From a methanogenic archaeon ISO4-H5 (GTDB taxonomy: Archaea; Thermoplasmatota; Thermoplasmata; Methanomassiliicoccales; Methanomethylophilaceae), in NCBI GenBank assembly GCA_001560915.1, contig CP014214.1, positions 1,240,001 through 1,304,000 on the forward strand: DNA of 64,000 nucleotides. Direction: 5' to 3'. The notes under the pieces were generated by a model. It had not been told where the DNA came from. It searched no databases and worked only from the letters and a program-made list of their open reading frames with translations. Positions 26,491-34,414 of this stretch are shown piece by piece. Made by a program: the position numbers and the translations under genes. Position 1 is the stretch's first letter. The number at the start of each line of letters is the position of its first letter.

Positions 26491-27885
26491 ATGAATACAA
26501 AAGCAATCATCGCCATACTGGCAGTTGTAGTTGTTGTGGCTGCTGGTGCAGGAGTTGTCGTGCTCACCCATAACAACTCTCACCATGAGACCCTCCGCAA
26601 CAGTAACAACCTGGATGGACGTCTGACTGTCTTCGGAAACGCCAACAACGACGATTTCCTTGACAGTAGGGACGTTGATTTTGTGAAAAAAGTCATCGCA
26701 GGCGAGGAAAAAGCAACTTACTACACCTGCTACAAGACCTTCGGCGGTTCCACGGTCCAGAGGTCCTTCTGTGATGCCAACGTCGACGGAAAGATCGACC
26801 AGGCAGACGTGGACTGGATCCAGAACATGGTCGACCGTAAAAACAACATGCTGCTCTACTTCTATGACGTCGATGGAGTCATCGGCTCCTGCACCTATCC
26901 TCTGACCACCAGCGCGGTAGGATACAAGTCCAACTATGAAGCGCTACTCGTCCTTGGAGAAGCTGACCTCTGCAAGTACTCCTGCAATCAGGTCGGAAAC
27001 GACGGTGCCTATTCCAAATGGTACTCCGCATTCTCCGATGCCAAGTGCTACGGTTCCAGATTCACCCCTGACTACGAGACCTTCGTCGGTGCCGAGCCCA
27101 GTTACATCCTCTCCGGAACCAGGAACTGGTTCGACCCGGAGATGGAAGAGAAATGCGGACCTATGGGAATCGATGTCGTCCGTCTCCCATTCTATGAGGA
27201 CAACTGGACCGTTCCTGCTATCATCACCCTCGGATATCTGACCGCCCATGAGGATGCGGCATACAAATATGCCGAGAAGTGTGACAAAGTCTACGACACC
27301 ATATCCACTGCACTCAAGGACACCAAAGCCGAGGACAGACCCTTCGTCTTCGCATCTTACGCAGGAAACAGCATCTCCAAGATGCATGAGGGAGTCCACG
27401 AGCTTGTCACCCTCGCAGGCGGAATAAATCCTTTCGATAAGGGTTACACCAACGGAAGCATCGATGCAGAGGGAGTCATGACCATGAATCCCGACTGGAT
27501 CATCCTCGACCAGAGCGGACCATACTACGGATTCCTCGAGACATTCACCACCCATGATGAAACCAAGTACAAGGAGGCATACGCACTCTACAACACCGAT
27601 GCCAAGTTCATCAAGGCGGTCAACCTCGCCGACGCTTACGATAACGGCAAGGTTCTGTTCCTCGAGCAGGGTATCTACATGGGTGTCGCAAGCTACATCG
27701 CATGCGCCTATGTCGCCAACCACATCTGGGGAGATAAGTTCCACTTCGATGTTGATGCACTCCTGAAAGATTATATCGAGTCCTATCACCCCGACTTCAA
27801 GTATGAGGACTTCAAGGATATCGAATTCTTCACTCTAGAAGAGCTCCAGAAGTACGCGACCGAACAGGGAATCATCCCCGCCTGA
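26491..27885 (+). CDS. Membrane-anchored ABC substrate-binding protein with an N-terminal dockerin-type domain
   Basis: 464 residues. An N-terminal membrane anchor (residues 5-25) is followed by two calcium-loop repeats typical of dockerin type I: GNANNDDFLDSRDVDFVKK (residues 49-67) and CDANVDGKIDQADVDWI (94-110). From about 120 on comes a helical-backbone binding protein of the FepB/BtuF class (SNYEALLVLGEADL, FASYAGNSISKMHEG, LEQGIYMGVASYIACAYVAN). There is no lipobox. The ligand may be an iron chelate, heme or corrinoid. The following genes encode the permease and ATPase. Dockerin modules on binding proteins are unusual. Confidence 0.86.
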   Translation: MNTKAIIAILAVVVVVAAGAGVVVLTHNNSHHETLRNSNNLDGRLTVFGNANNDDFLDSRDVDFVKKVIAGEEKATYYTCYKTFGGSTVQRSFCDANVDGKIDQADVDWIQNMVDRKNNMLLYFYDVDGVIGSCTYPLTTSAVGYKSNYEALLVLGEADLCKYSCNQVGNDGAYSKWYSAFSDAKCYGSRFTPDYETFVGAEPSYILSGTRNWFDPEMEEKCGPMGIDVVRLPFYEDNWTVPAIITLGYLTAHEDAAYKYAEKCDKVYDTISTALKDTKAEDRPFVFASYAGNSISKMHEGVHELVTLAGGINPFDKGYTNGSIDAEGVMTMNPDWIILDQSGPYYGFLETFTTHDETKYKEAYALYNTDAKFIKAVNLADAYDNGKVLFLEQGIYMGVASYIACAYVANHIWGDKFHFDVDALLKDYIESYHPDFKYEDFKDIEFFTLEELQKYATEQGIIPA

Positions 27886-27893
27886 AACCTCTT

Positions 27894-27910
27894 GGGGTGC
27901 ACTGCACCCC
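27894..27910 (+). terminator. Intercistronic hairpin
   Basis: Near-perfect palindrome GGGGTGCA-C-TGCACCCC, 8 nt after the binding-protein stop. It probably protects the upstream mRNA or partly terminates transcription, so that more binding protein than permease is made. No T run. Confidence 0.5.
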
Positions 27911-27929
27911 ACCACTTTACGTGATCCCC

Positions 27930-28670
27930 ATGACATTATTGGAAGAGATCGAGAACTACTGGGACATGCGCAGCAATGGATTTTCGTCCGCTGTCATGGA
28001 GGAAATGACCGACAGGGGCGAGAAGATTGCCGTCGGACTCATGAAAGACCTCGATATCGGTCCTGGTAGCCATGTCCTCGACTTAGGCTGCGGACCTGGT
28101 CTGTTCTCCATACTTCTGGCAAAGAACGGTGTAAAGGTCACCGGCATAGACTATTCGGCAGCCATGATCAAGAAGGCAGAAGACAATGCCTCAGAAGAAG
28201 GTGTATTCTGCAAATTCATGAAGATGGATGCTCAAAAACTTACCTTCCCTGACTGCGAATTCGATGCAGTTATCTCGAGGAGCGTCCTATGGGCGCTCGA
28301 AAGACCCAGAGACTGTTATGGAGAGATTCTGAGAGTGCTAAAACCCGGATACAAAGCCGAGATAATAGATGGTAACTACTACCTGCACCTGTTCAACGAA
28401 GACTATCGGTGGAAACCACCTGCGGGAGAACGTGCCCCGGGCAAGGATTATCACAGCCGTCACAACACTGACAATGTCGATTTCAAGATTATCGAGGAAC
28501 TGGCCAAGAACCTCCCTCTCAGTCGCGAGGAGAGACCCGCATGGGACGTCAGCACCCTCGCTAAACTTGGCTGCAATGACATACATATCCAATTCCCAAA
28601 GGACAGCGGGCGCTTTGACCGTTCCAAAACCGTCCCGTCATTCAAGATTATTTTCAAAAAGGAGCAATGA
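27930..28670 (+). CDS. SAM-dependent methyltransferase in the ABC-importer operon
   Basis: 246 residues, class I fold: VLDLGCGPGLFSILLAKNG (motif I, residues about 49-67), VTGIDYSAAMIKKAE (motif II), VLKPGYKAEIIDGNYYLHLF. It shares IIDGNYYL-x2-F-x2-DY, DNVDF-x2-I and RPxWD with the ArsR-fused enzyme upstream, so the two are paralogues along their whole length. GTGATC ends 3 nt before the ATG. Its stop overlaps the permease start. The methyl acceptor is unknown, but co-translation with an importer points to the imported compound or its metal. Confidence 0.85.
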   Translation: MTLLEEIENYWDMRSNGFSSAVMEEMTDRGEKIAVGLMKDLDIGPGSHVLDLGCGPGLFSILLAKNGVKVTGIDYSAAMIKKAEDNASEEGVFCKFMKMDAQKLTFPDCEFDAVISRSVLWALERPRDCYGEILRVLKPGYKAEIIDGNYYLHLFNEDYRWKPPAGERAPGKDYHSRHNTDNVDFKIIEELAKNLPLSREERPAWDVSTLAKLGCNDIHIQFPKDSGRFDRSKTVPSFKIIFKKEQ

Positions 28671-29743
28671 CTATGACAGAACTAGCAGACGCTTCTGAAA
28701 TGGTGACAAAATACCGTAAATACATTGTTTTCAAACTGATGTTCATCGTTGCCTGCATCATAGCTATGATCATTGTCATGGGTTATGCAGCAACCATTGG
28801 GTCCGCTAATTATTCCGCATGGGATGTCTACCGCGATATCTGGTACCACTTCACGGATCCAGCACAGAACAACGCAAAGATGGACCACGTCATATTCAAC
28901 ATCCGTCTTCCCCGCATCATGACAGGACTGGTGGCAGGTATGTCACTGGGTGTGGCAGGAGCCGCCATGCAGAGCATGATGAAGAACCCGCTGGCAGACC
29001 CGTACACCACCGGAATCTCCTCTGGAGCATCCTTCGGTGCCACACTCGCATTGGGCATGGGGTTCACCGTTACCGGTGTAGGAGGGACCGTTGGTCTCGT
29101 CACCACAGCATTCGTGTTCTCGCTCATCCCCGCTGCAGTCATCATCCTGGTCTCCTCTCTGAGAAATACCTCTGCGGCTACGATGATCCTTGCGGGTATC
29201 GCGGTGATGTATCTGTTCAACGCGATGACCACTCTCATCAAGCTATCGGTCAGCGAACAGACTCTTTCCGCCGTATTCCAGTGGTCTATCGGAGATCTGA
29301 GCACTGTCACCTGGGATTCGTTCAGAGTCATCCTGATATTCACGGTAGTGGGAACCCTGATCCTCTTCGCCATGTCGAAGAAACTCAACATCCTTATCAC
29401 CGGAGACCAGAACTCTACCGCCCTGGGTCTTAATGCCCACCAGCTCAGGATTGCTCTCCTGATCATCATATCCCTCATGGCCGCATCCGTCGTGTGCTTC
29501 ACCGGAATCATCGGTTTCATCGGTCTCGTGGCCCCTCACATCGTAAGGATCTTCCTCGGTTCCGACAACCGTTATCTGATCCCCGCATCAGCCGCCTTCG
29601 GTGCGGTGTTGCTAATGGTATCTGATCTGATCTCGAGAGTTATCATCGCCCCGACCTTCCTGCCGGTCGGTGTCATCACTGCATTCATCGGATGCCCCAT
29701 GTTCCTGTATCTGCTCATCAAGCAGAGGAAATCCATGTGGTGA
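28667..29743 (+). CDS. FecCD/BtuC-type ABC permease
   Basis: 358 residues with about ten membrane helices. The typical start of the conserved part, HVIFNIRLPRIMTGLVAGMS, is followed by GAAMQSMMKNPLADPYTTGIS (the loop contacting the ATPase) and, near the C-terminus, GFIGLVAPHIVRIFLGSDNR. This is the family that imports iron siderophores, heme and cobalamin. The start codon overlaps the methyltransferase stop (ATGA); an in-frame ATG at 28673 could also be used. Confidence 0.93.
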   Translation: MTMTELADASEMVTKYRKYIVFKLMFIVACIIAMIIVMGYAATIGSANYSAWDVYRDIWYHFTDPAQNNAKMDHVIFNIRLPRIMTGLVAGMSLGVAGAAMQSMMKNPLADPYTTGISSGASFGATLALGMGFTVTGVGGTVGLVTTAFVFSLIPAAVIILVSSLRNTSAATMILAGIAVMYLFNAMTTLIKLSVSEQTLSAVFQWSIGDLSTVTWDSFRVILIFTVVGTLILFAMSKKLNILITGDQNSTALGLNAHQLRIALLIIISLMAASVVCFTGIIGFIGLVAPHIVRIFLGSDNRYLIPASAAFGAVLLMVSDLISRVIIAPTFLPVGVITAFIGCPMFLYLLIKQRKSMW

Positions 29744-29747
29744 TATC

Positions 29748-30530
29748 ATGCCGGAAATCAAATTGGAGAACATCGAATTCGGATACGATCCGAAGATTCC
29801 CGTCATCAAAGGAATCTCCTACACCCTGGACAAACCGGAGTTCATCTGCATAATGGGACCCAACGGTGTCGGAAAATCCACACTCATCCACTGTCTGAAC
29901 AAGATCCTCAAACCTACAGCAGGGGTCGTCTATCTGGATGGCCGCGACGTACAGGAGATGAAACTCAAGGAACTTGCTTCCCACATGGGTTATGTCCCCG
30001 CTTCCAGCCAGGATTCGTTCCCGCTTACGGTGGTGGATACAGTGATGGTGGGTCTGCAGAACGATTTCAAATTCGGTACCAACGCCAGCGACCTCCAGAA
30101 GGTGTATGATGTCCTGAAGCTCATGAAGGTGGAGCATCTCGCTATGAAGAACTTCAACGAGCTGTCGGCAGGACAGCACCAGAAGGTCATGCTCGCAAGA
30201 GGCCTGGTGAGAACTCCTGAGATCGTCCTCCTTGACGAACCCACTTCGAACCTAGACATCAAACACCAGATTCAAGTGACCAAGACACTCAGTGAACTGC
30301 CCCGCACCAAGGGCATGATGGTCATCATGATCAGCCATGACATCAACATCACCGCGAAGTATGCGGACCGTATCATCCTGATTTCTGACGGAAAGGTGTA
30401 TGCCGATGGAACCCCTCTCGAGGTGCTGACCAAAGAGAATATCCGCGACGTCTACGACGTGGAAGCGGATGTCCTGGAGATTGAGGGGAGGCCGCACATA
30501 ATCCTCAAAGATGCCATCGACGACGAATGA
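29748..30530 (+). CDS. ABC importer ATPase (FecE/BtuD type)
   Basis: 260 residues. Walker A GPNGVGKST (residues about 37-45), Q-loop around PASSQDSFPL, signature LSAGQHQKVMLARGL (Ser-Ala-Gly-Gln rather than the consensus LSGGQ), Walker B IVLLDEPTSNLD and switch His in MISHDI. GGTGATATC precedes the ATG as ribosome-binding site. It ends the importer operon; a hairpin and T-rich stretch follow. It energises the FecCD-type permease. Confidence 0.94.
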   Translation: MPEIKLENIEFGYDPKIPVIKGISYTLDKPEFICIMGPNGVGKSTLIHCLNKILKPTAGVVYLDGRDVQEMKLKELASHMGYVPASSQDSFPLTVVDTVMVGLQNDFKFGTNASDLQKVYDVLKLMKVEHLAMKNFNELSAGQHQKVMLARGLVRTPEIVLLDEPTSNLDIKHQIQVTKTLSELPRTKGMMVIMISHDINITAKYADRIILISDGKVYADGTPLEVLTKENIRDVYDVEADVLEIEGRPHIILKDAIDDE

Positions 30531-30547
30531 AAAACCTCTTCGATAAC

Positions 30548-30567
30548 CCCGGGGAATCATCCCCGGG
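30548..30567 (+). terminator. Terminator of the ABC-importer operon
   Basis: CCCGGGGA / TCCCCGGG stem with a 4-nt ATCA loop, 17 nt past the ATPase stop, followed by ATTATTCTTTT. Confidence 0.65.
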
Positions 30568-30721
30568 CCCAATTATTCTTTTCCATATAGCCAGACATAC
30601 GAATAGGATGGTCGCCGAAACATTGGCAGAGCGGACAAATGCATCCTCATCCATAACTGTCTGGGTCAGTCTTATATTATATATGCGAACCGCATCCTCT
30701 CTGAAAAAGAAGGTTAGTCCT

Positions 30722-31927
30722 ATGCAGAAGAAAATGAGAGCATCCAGGCGTGCAATGGGTATGAACTATGCGATCCGTGAGGTCACCGTCCCCGCCGCCG
30801 CTGCCGCTGCCCGTGGCATGAAGATGTACAACTTCAACATAGGCGACCCCAACAAGTGGGACTTCGAGACCCCCGAGTACTTCAAGGAGACCCTCAGGAA
30901 CGCGGTCGACAACACCGACAACGGATACGGCGACTCCCAGGGTAACCTCAACCTCAGGAAGGCCATCGTCGACAGGGAACACGACAAGAACGGAGTCAGC
31001 ATCGACGTCAAGGACGTCTACGTCACCGCAGGAGTCTCCGAATGCATCAACGTCATGATGGGCGCCATGATCGAACCCGGAGACGAGGTCCTCGTCCCCG
31101 GCCCCGGCTACCCCTCCTACGCACAGTACATCGAATTCTACGAGGGTAAGGTCGTCCCCTACAGGATGATCGAGGAGGAGGAATGGAGGCCCGACGTCGA
31201 CATGATCCGCGACAGGATCACCAACAGGACCAAGGCCATCGTCCTCATCAACCCCAACAACCCCACCGGCGCTGTCTACACCGAGAAGGACCTGAGGGCC
31301 ATCGGCGACATCGCCGCCGAATACGACATACCGGTCATATCCGACGAGATCTACGACAAGATCGTCTTCAACGGGAAGTTCTTCTCCATGTCCCGTCTGC
31401 CCGACGACATCCCCCGCGTGATCCTCAACGGATTCTCCAAGGTCAACCTCATGCCCGGCTGGAGGCAGGGATACTGCTACTTCATGGACAAGAACGGCCT
31501 GATGGACGAGATCCGCGAAGGGATGATGAAGCAGTTCAGGGCCAGGATCTGCGCCAACGTCCCCTGTCAGGAAGCCGCAAGGGCCTCCCTGCAGGGTCCC
31601 CAGGATTACATCGTCGATATGAACAGAAAGCTCAAGGAGAGGGCGGACTACACCTACAAGAGGTTCAACGAGATCCCCGGCATCTCCACCAACAGGAGCA
31701 ACGGTGCACTGTACTCCTTCCCCCGCGTCGAACTCGGCAGCACCTGGAAGAGCGACAAGGACTTCTGCCTAGACCTGATCAACGAGACCGGTATCGTCAT
31801 GGTCCACGGATCCGGGTTCTGCAGAGAGTTCGGTCAGAGCCACTTCAGGTCCATCCTGCTGCCTCCTATGGAGACCCTCGAGGAAGCCTACGGTATCCTC
31901 GAGAAGTTCATGCTCAGGCACCAGTGA
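30722..31927 (+). CDS. Class I/II aminotransferase (alanine/aspartate type)
   Basis: 401-residue fold-type I PLP enzyme. NIGDPNKWDFETP binds substrate carboxylate, NPNNPTGAVYT and VISDEIYDKI are the PLP-ring contacts, and the Schiff-base lysine lies in LNGFSKVNLMPGWRQGY (Lys after FS). The C-terminal Arg for the alpha-carboxylate is in SHFRSILLPP. Closest to archaeal alanine/pyruvate transaminases; exact amino donor uncertain. Start at the ATG at 30722 (MQKKMRASRRAMG); AAGGTTAG lies just upstream and a TATA-rich region (TATATTATATATG) at 30671-30684. Confidence 0.9.
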   Translation: MQKKMRASRRAMGMNYAIREVTVPAAAAAARGMKMYNFNIGDPNKWDFETPEYFKETLRNAVDNTDNGYGDSQGNLNLRKAIVDREHDKNGVSIDVKDVYVTAGVSECINVMMGAMIEPGDEVLVPGPGYPSYAQYIEFYEGKVVPYRMIEEEEWRPDVDMIRDRITNRTKAIVLINPNNPTGAVYTEKDLRAIGDIAAEYDIPVISDEIYDKIVFNGKFFSMSRLPDDIPRVILNGFSKVNLMPGWRQGYCYFMDKNGLMDEIREGMMKQFRARICANVPCQEAARASLQGPQDYIVDMNRKLKERADYTYKRFNEIPGISTNRSNGALYSFPRVELGSTWKSDKDFCLDLINETGIVMVHGSGFCREFGQSHFRSILLPPMETLEEAYGILEKFMLRHQ

Positions 31928-32031
31928 ACGGCCGAACCGCGCAGTATATACCGATATCCGTATTCACATCACGGATTGTCCGCATCTTGTCTCAACTCCG
32001 CTTATATAGTGCTAGTTAGATGACAATAACC

Positions 32032-32697
32032 ATGCCGAATGCCGTGCACATGCTTTCCGTCACATCGGCCCTAATACTTGCGATGGCAGCGCTATGCATA
32101 GCATTCGTACCGGAGAGCAATGCGGAAGACCCCGTGGAGAGTTATGTATACGAGAGCTCCAACGAATCGTTCCCCATCCGTGCGAACACCCTCTTCGGCA
32201 TAGATCCCGCCAGCCATGTACAGATCGTCACGATGAACGGGGCCATATCCCTCTCCTCCGATGCAATCTCGGATCTGAGAACGATATCCTCTGACGTCAC
32301 CCTCACCATGTCCGGTCTGACTACAGAGGACCTCACCCCTGCCCAGGCCGACAAAGGATGCAAGATGTTCAGCATAACCCTGCGCAACAGCGACGGAACC
32401 AATCACCCCCTGGGAGGGATGGTGACCGTATCATTACCGTATGAACCCGGGTACCTGGAGATTACGAGCGGTATCTCAGTGAAGCATGTCGCTTCGGACG
32501 GCACCCTCTCCGATATGCCCACCCATTATGAGGAAGGCTGTATCGTTTTCGAAACGGACCACTTCTCCGAGTTCATTATCGTACCGGCATACGAGACCTA
32601 TGCGGACCTGCTCCTAATCTCTCTGAGCATCCTTACCCTGCTGGCAGTAGGGGTTCTGGTGCTGTTCCTCCTGCGCATGCGCAAGATCCACACGTGA
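32032..32697 (+). CDS. Secreted, C-terminally anchored small surface protein
   Basis: 221 residues: signal peptide (SVTSALILAMAALCIAFVP), a beta-rich extracellular domain of about 150 residues ending in the CIVFETDHFSEFIIV segment seen at the end of many archaeal and bacterial surface-protein domains, then one hydrophobic helix and basic residues (RMRKIHT). Start at the ATG at 32032: the TATA box CTTATATAG at 32001-32009 puts transcription at about 32031. The ATG at 32020 would be upstream. Function unknown. Confidence 0.65.
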   Translation: MPNAVHMLSVTSALILAMAALCIAFVPESNAEDPVESYVYESSNESFPIRANTLFGIDPASHVQIVTMNGAISLSSDAISDLRTISSDVTLTMSGLTTEDLTPAQADKGCKMFSITLRNSDGTNHPLGGMVTVSLPYEPGYLEITSGISVKHVASDGTLSDMPTHYEEGCIVFETDHFSEFIIVPAYETYADLLLISLSILTLLAVGVLVLFLLRMRKIHT

Positions 32698-32730
32698 AAG
32701 TTCATATATCATTCGTATGAATTACGTATT

Positions 32731-32979
32731 ATGGGCACTCCGGGTCAGACATCCGTACAGATTTGTGTGAAGGTCAATCCTTCGCTCAAGGGGCGTATGG
32801 AAAGGGCGATGGGATTCACCGGTGGCACCACCACCGAGTTCGTCAGCGATGCGCTGAAATTCTATATCAATTACATCGAGGATCACAAACTCTACATCAC
32901 AAAGAAGGACGAGAATACTGACTTCGAGGAGCGATGGGGAAACGAATCCTCCCAGACAGAGATACTGGAAGTAAACTAA
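32731..32979 (+). CDS. Small ribbon-helix-helix-like protein
   Basis: 82 residues. The start TSVQICVKVNPSLKGRMERAMG followed by TTEFVSDALKFYINY has the beta-strand plus two-helix pattern of ribbon-helix-helix DNA-binding proteins. The acidic tail has no known motif. No toxin gene adjoins, so it may be a stand-alone regulator. TATATA at 32703-32708 is 26 nt before the ATG, giving a leaderless mRNA. A strong hairpin follows immediately. Confidence 0.6.
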   Translation: MGTPGQTSVQICVKVNPSLKGRMERAMGFTGGTTTEFVSDALKFYINYIEDHKLYITKKDENTDFEERWGNESSQTEILEVN

Positions 32980-33003
32980 CCCCGGATACTTTCGCATCCG
33001 GGG
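32980..33003 (+). terminator. Terminator of the RHH-like gene
   Basis: Perfect 8-bp stem CCCCGGAT / ATCCGGGG with an 8-nt loop, beginning directly after the stop codon. No T run follows. Confidence 0.6.
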
Positions 33004-33060
33004 AATCGTCCAACCAACAAAGGGCGATTGGGTTGTAATCCCTCTCATAGGTTATAAAGG

Positions 33061-33127
33061 GATATGGCCAGAGCTGGCCAGTGAAACAGCGGCAATCGTG
33101 GAGTTAGCAGATTACTGGCCAAATATC
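33061..33127. repeat. TGGCCA-containing inverted repeats between two genes
   Basis: Nested inverted repeats: TGGCCAG-AG-CTGGCCA at 33065-33080, and CTGGCCAGT (33074-33082) opposite ACTGGCCA (33114-33121) across 31 nt. Outer GATAT and ATATC also match. A TATA-like TTATAAAGG at about 33051-33059 lies before it on the plus strand. It may be a regulator site, or a structured RNA end for the minus-strand gene. Confidence 0.35.
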
Positions 33128-33428
33128 AGGCACCGACACGATAGATTCCGCTGCGGGTGTCGACAGTCAGCTTACCGTTCTCCATGTACATGTCCCTGAC
33201 ACGGGACCTGGAACATTCGACGGAATCCCCGGTGTACTGATAGTGCTCCATGACTGCACGGTGGCGGCTGATATCCAGCGAGAAGACATGCCTGGAACCA
33301 TCCTTCTCCCAGGTGAACTGCCTCTTTTCGTGCATGCGGAACGGCATTTTGCTGCGTACCCGCCATAAATCCAATGTTCCGATCAATACGTGATCGGCTA
33401 TATCACATCTGTATCCCACTACAGACAT
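33126..33428 (-). CDS. Small hypothetical protein
   Basis: 100 residues, soluble, beta-rich and basic, with a central segment EKRQFTWEKDGSRHVFSLDI. No family recognised. A TATA-like ATTAAATTG at about 33457-33465 lies some 30 nt before the ATG. It is flanked by a palindromic region at its 3' end and diverges from the marker protein 8 gene. Confidence 0.5.
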   Translation of the reverse strand: MSVVGYRCDIADHVLIGTLDLWRVRSKMPFRMHEKRQFTWEKDGSRHVFSLDISRHRAVMEHYQYTGDSVECSRSRVRDMYMENGKLTVDTRSGIYRVGA

Positions 33429-33555
33429 AGTGCATCCCTAGGTAATAGAGGCGAAACTACAATTTAATGGTATGCTTTTAAACGACTGTCTACGCTTTGT
33501 CAACATCCGGGAGCGGACCCTATTTAAGCAACTGATTAGATTTGAAGACGATACC

Positions 33556-34401
33556 ATGGCAGGAGAATGCCGCAGAAGAAGGACCGAGATGCAGGCACTC
33601 GGTATGTGCCGTATAGTTGTGGAGGACGGGAAAGTCACCGAGGTGGGGGAACCACGCCTGAAATACTGCCCCCTCTTCAACAAATTGCTGGGTATAGAGG
33701 AAATAGACAGCGAGACAGTCCGCAAGAACCTGGAATACCGCGTGAAGTCCTTCGGTTTCGGCACCGAGGAACGTGTGGTAAGGGCAGGGGATTACGTTAC
33801 CTTCGGAGTATCGGAGATCCTCAGCACCGCCGTGAAGGACGGGAGATTGGACGGAGCGGTCATCGCGGCGGACGGCTGCGGCTCCGCCGTACTCACAGAC
33901 CCAGAACTCATACAGGGCCTCTGCGGAAGGATCTCCGGCATGGTCAGCACCGACCCCTTGGATACTGTGCTCGATGCAGTCGGACGCGACCGCGTGGTCG
34001 ATCCCGACACCACTCCCGTGGACCAGGTCCGCGGTGCGGAACTGGCTATGAAACTCGGTCTGAAGAGATTCGCGGTCACCGTCTGCAGACCCGAGGATTC
34101 CGAGACTATACGCAGGATGTGCGGCAACCGTGCCGTGATCATAGCTGTTCACACGAGCTGCGTGTCCGAAGAGGGTGCGTAGAAGTTCTATGCGAACTGC
34201 GATTTCCTAACCTCCTGTGCTTCCCGGGTCATCAGGGAGATCGCCTACTCGAGACCTGACGTAGTCATTGCGGGCAACAAGATCCCCATCATAGCTGTGA
34301 CCGACATCGGTAAAGAACTGGTCCTCTCCAAACTCAAAGAACTGGGAAAGGAACCATGGGACAGGAAGGAGCCTACGGTGGATCCCAAACCCTGGCTCTA
34401 A
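33556..34401 (+). CDS. Methanogenesis marker protein 8 (DUF2099) with in-frame TAG at codon 209
   Basis: 281 codons if the TAG at 34180-34182 is decoded. Residues 1-208 show the family blocks ALGMCRIVVEDGKVTEVGEP, LKYCPLFNKLLG, VTFGVSEILSTAVKDG, ADGCGSAVLTDPELIQGLCG and VDPDTTPVDQV; the part before the TAG ends VHTSCVSEEGA. After the TAG the frame continues KFYANCDFLTSCASRVIREI, GNKIPIIAVTDIGKEL and stops at TAA. These are the conserved C-terminal blocks of the same family. Termination at the TAG would cut off the TSCAS Cys motif. The reading is pyrrolysine insertion or readthrough. The role in methanogenesis is unknown; the family occurs in methanogens. Start at 33556: TATA-like TATTTAAG at 33521-33528. 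Confidence 0.88.
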
Positions 34402-34414
34402 ATATACCCAGACA

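Noticed and set aside
33556-34401. Marker protein 8 gene as a pseudogene with a nonsense mutation
   Set aside because: No other lesion is present, the C-terminal blocks are intact, and two other genes in the window show the same TAG pattern.
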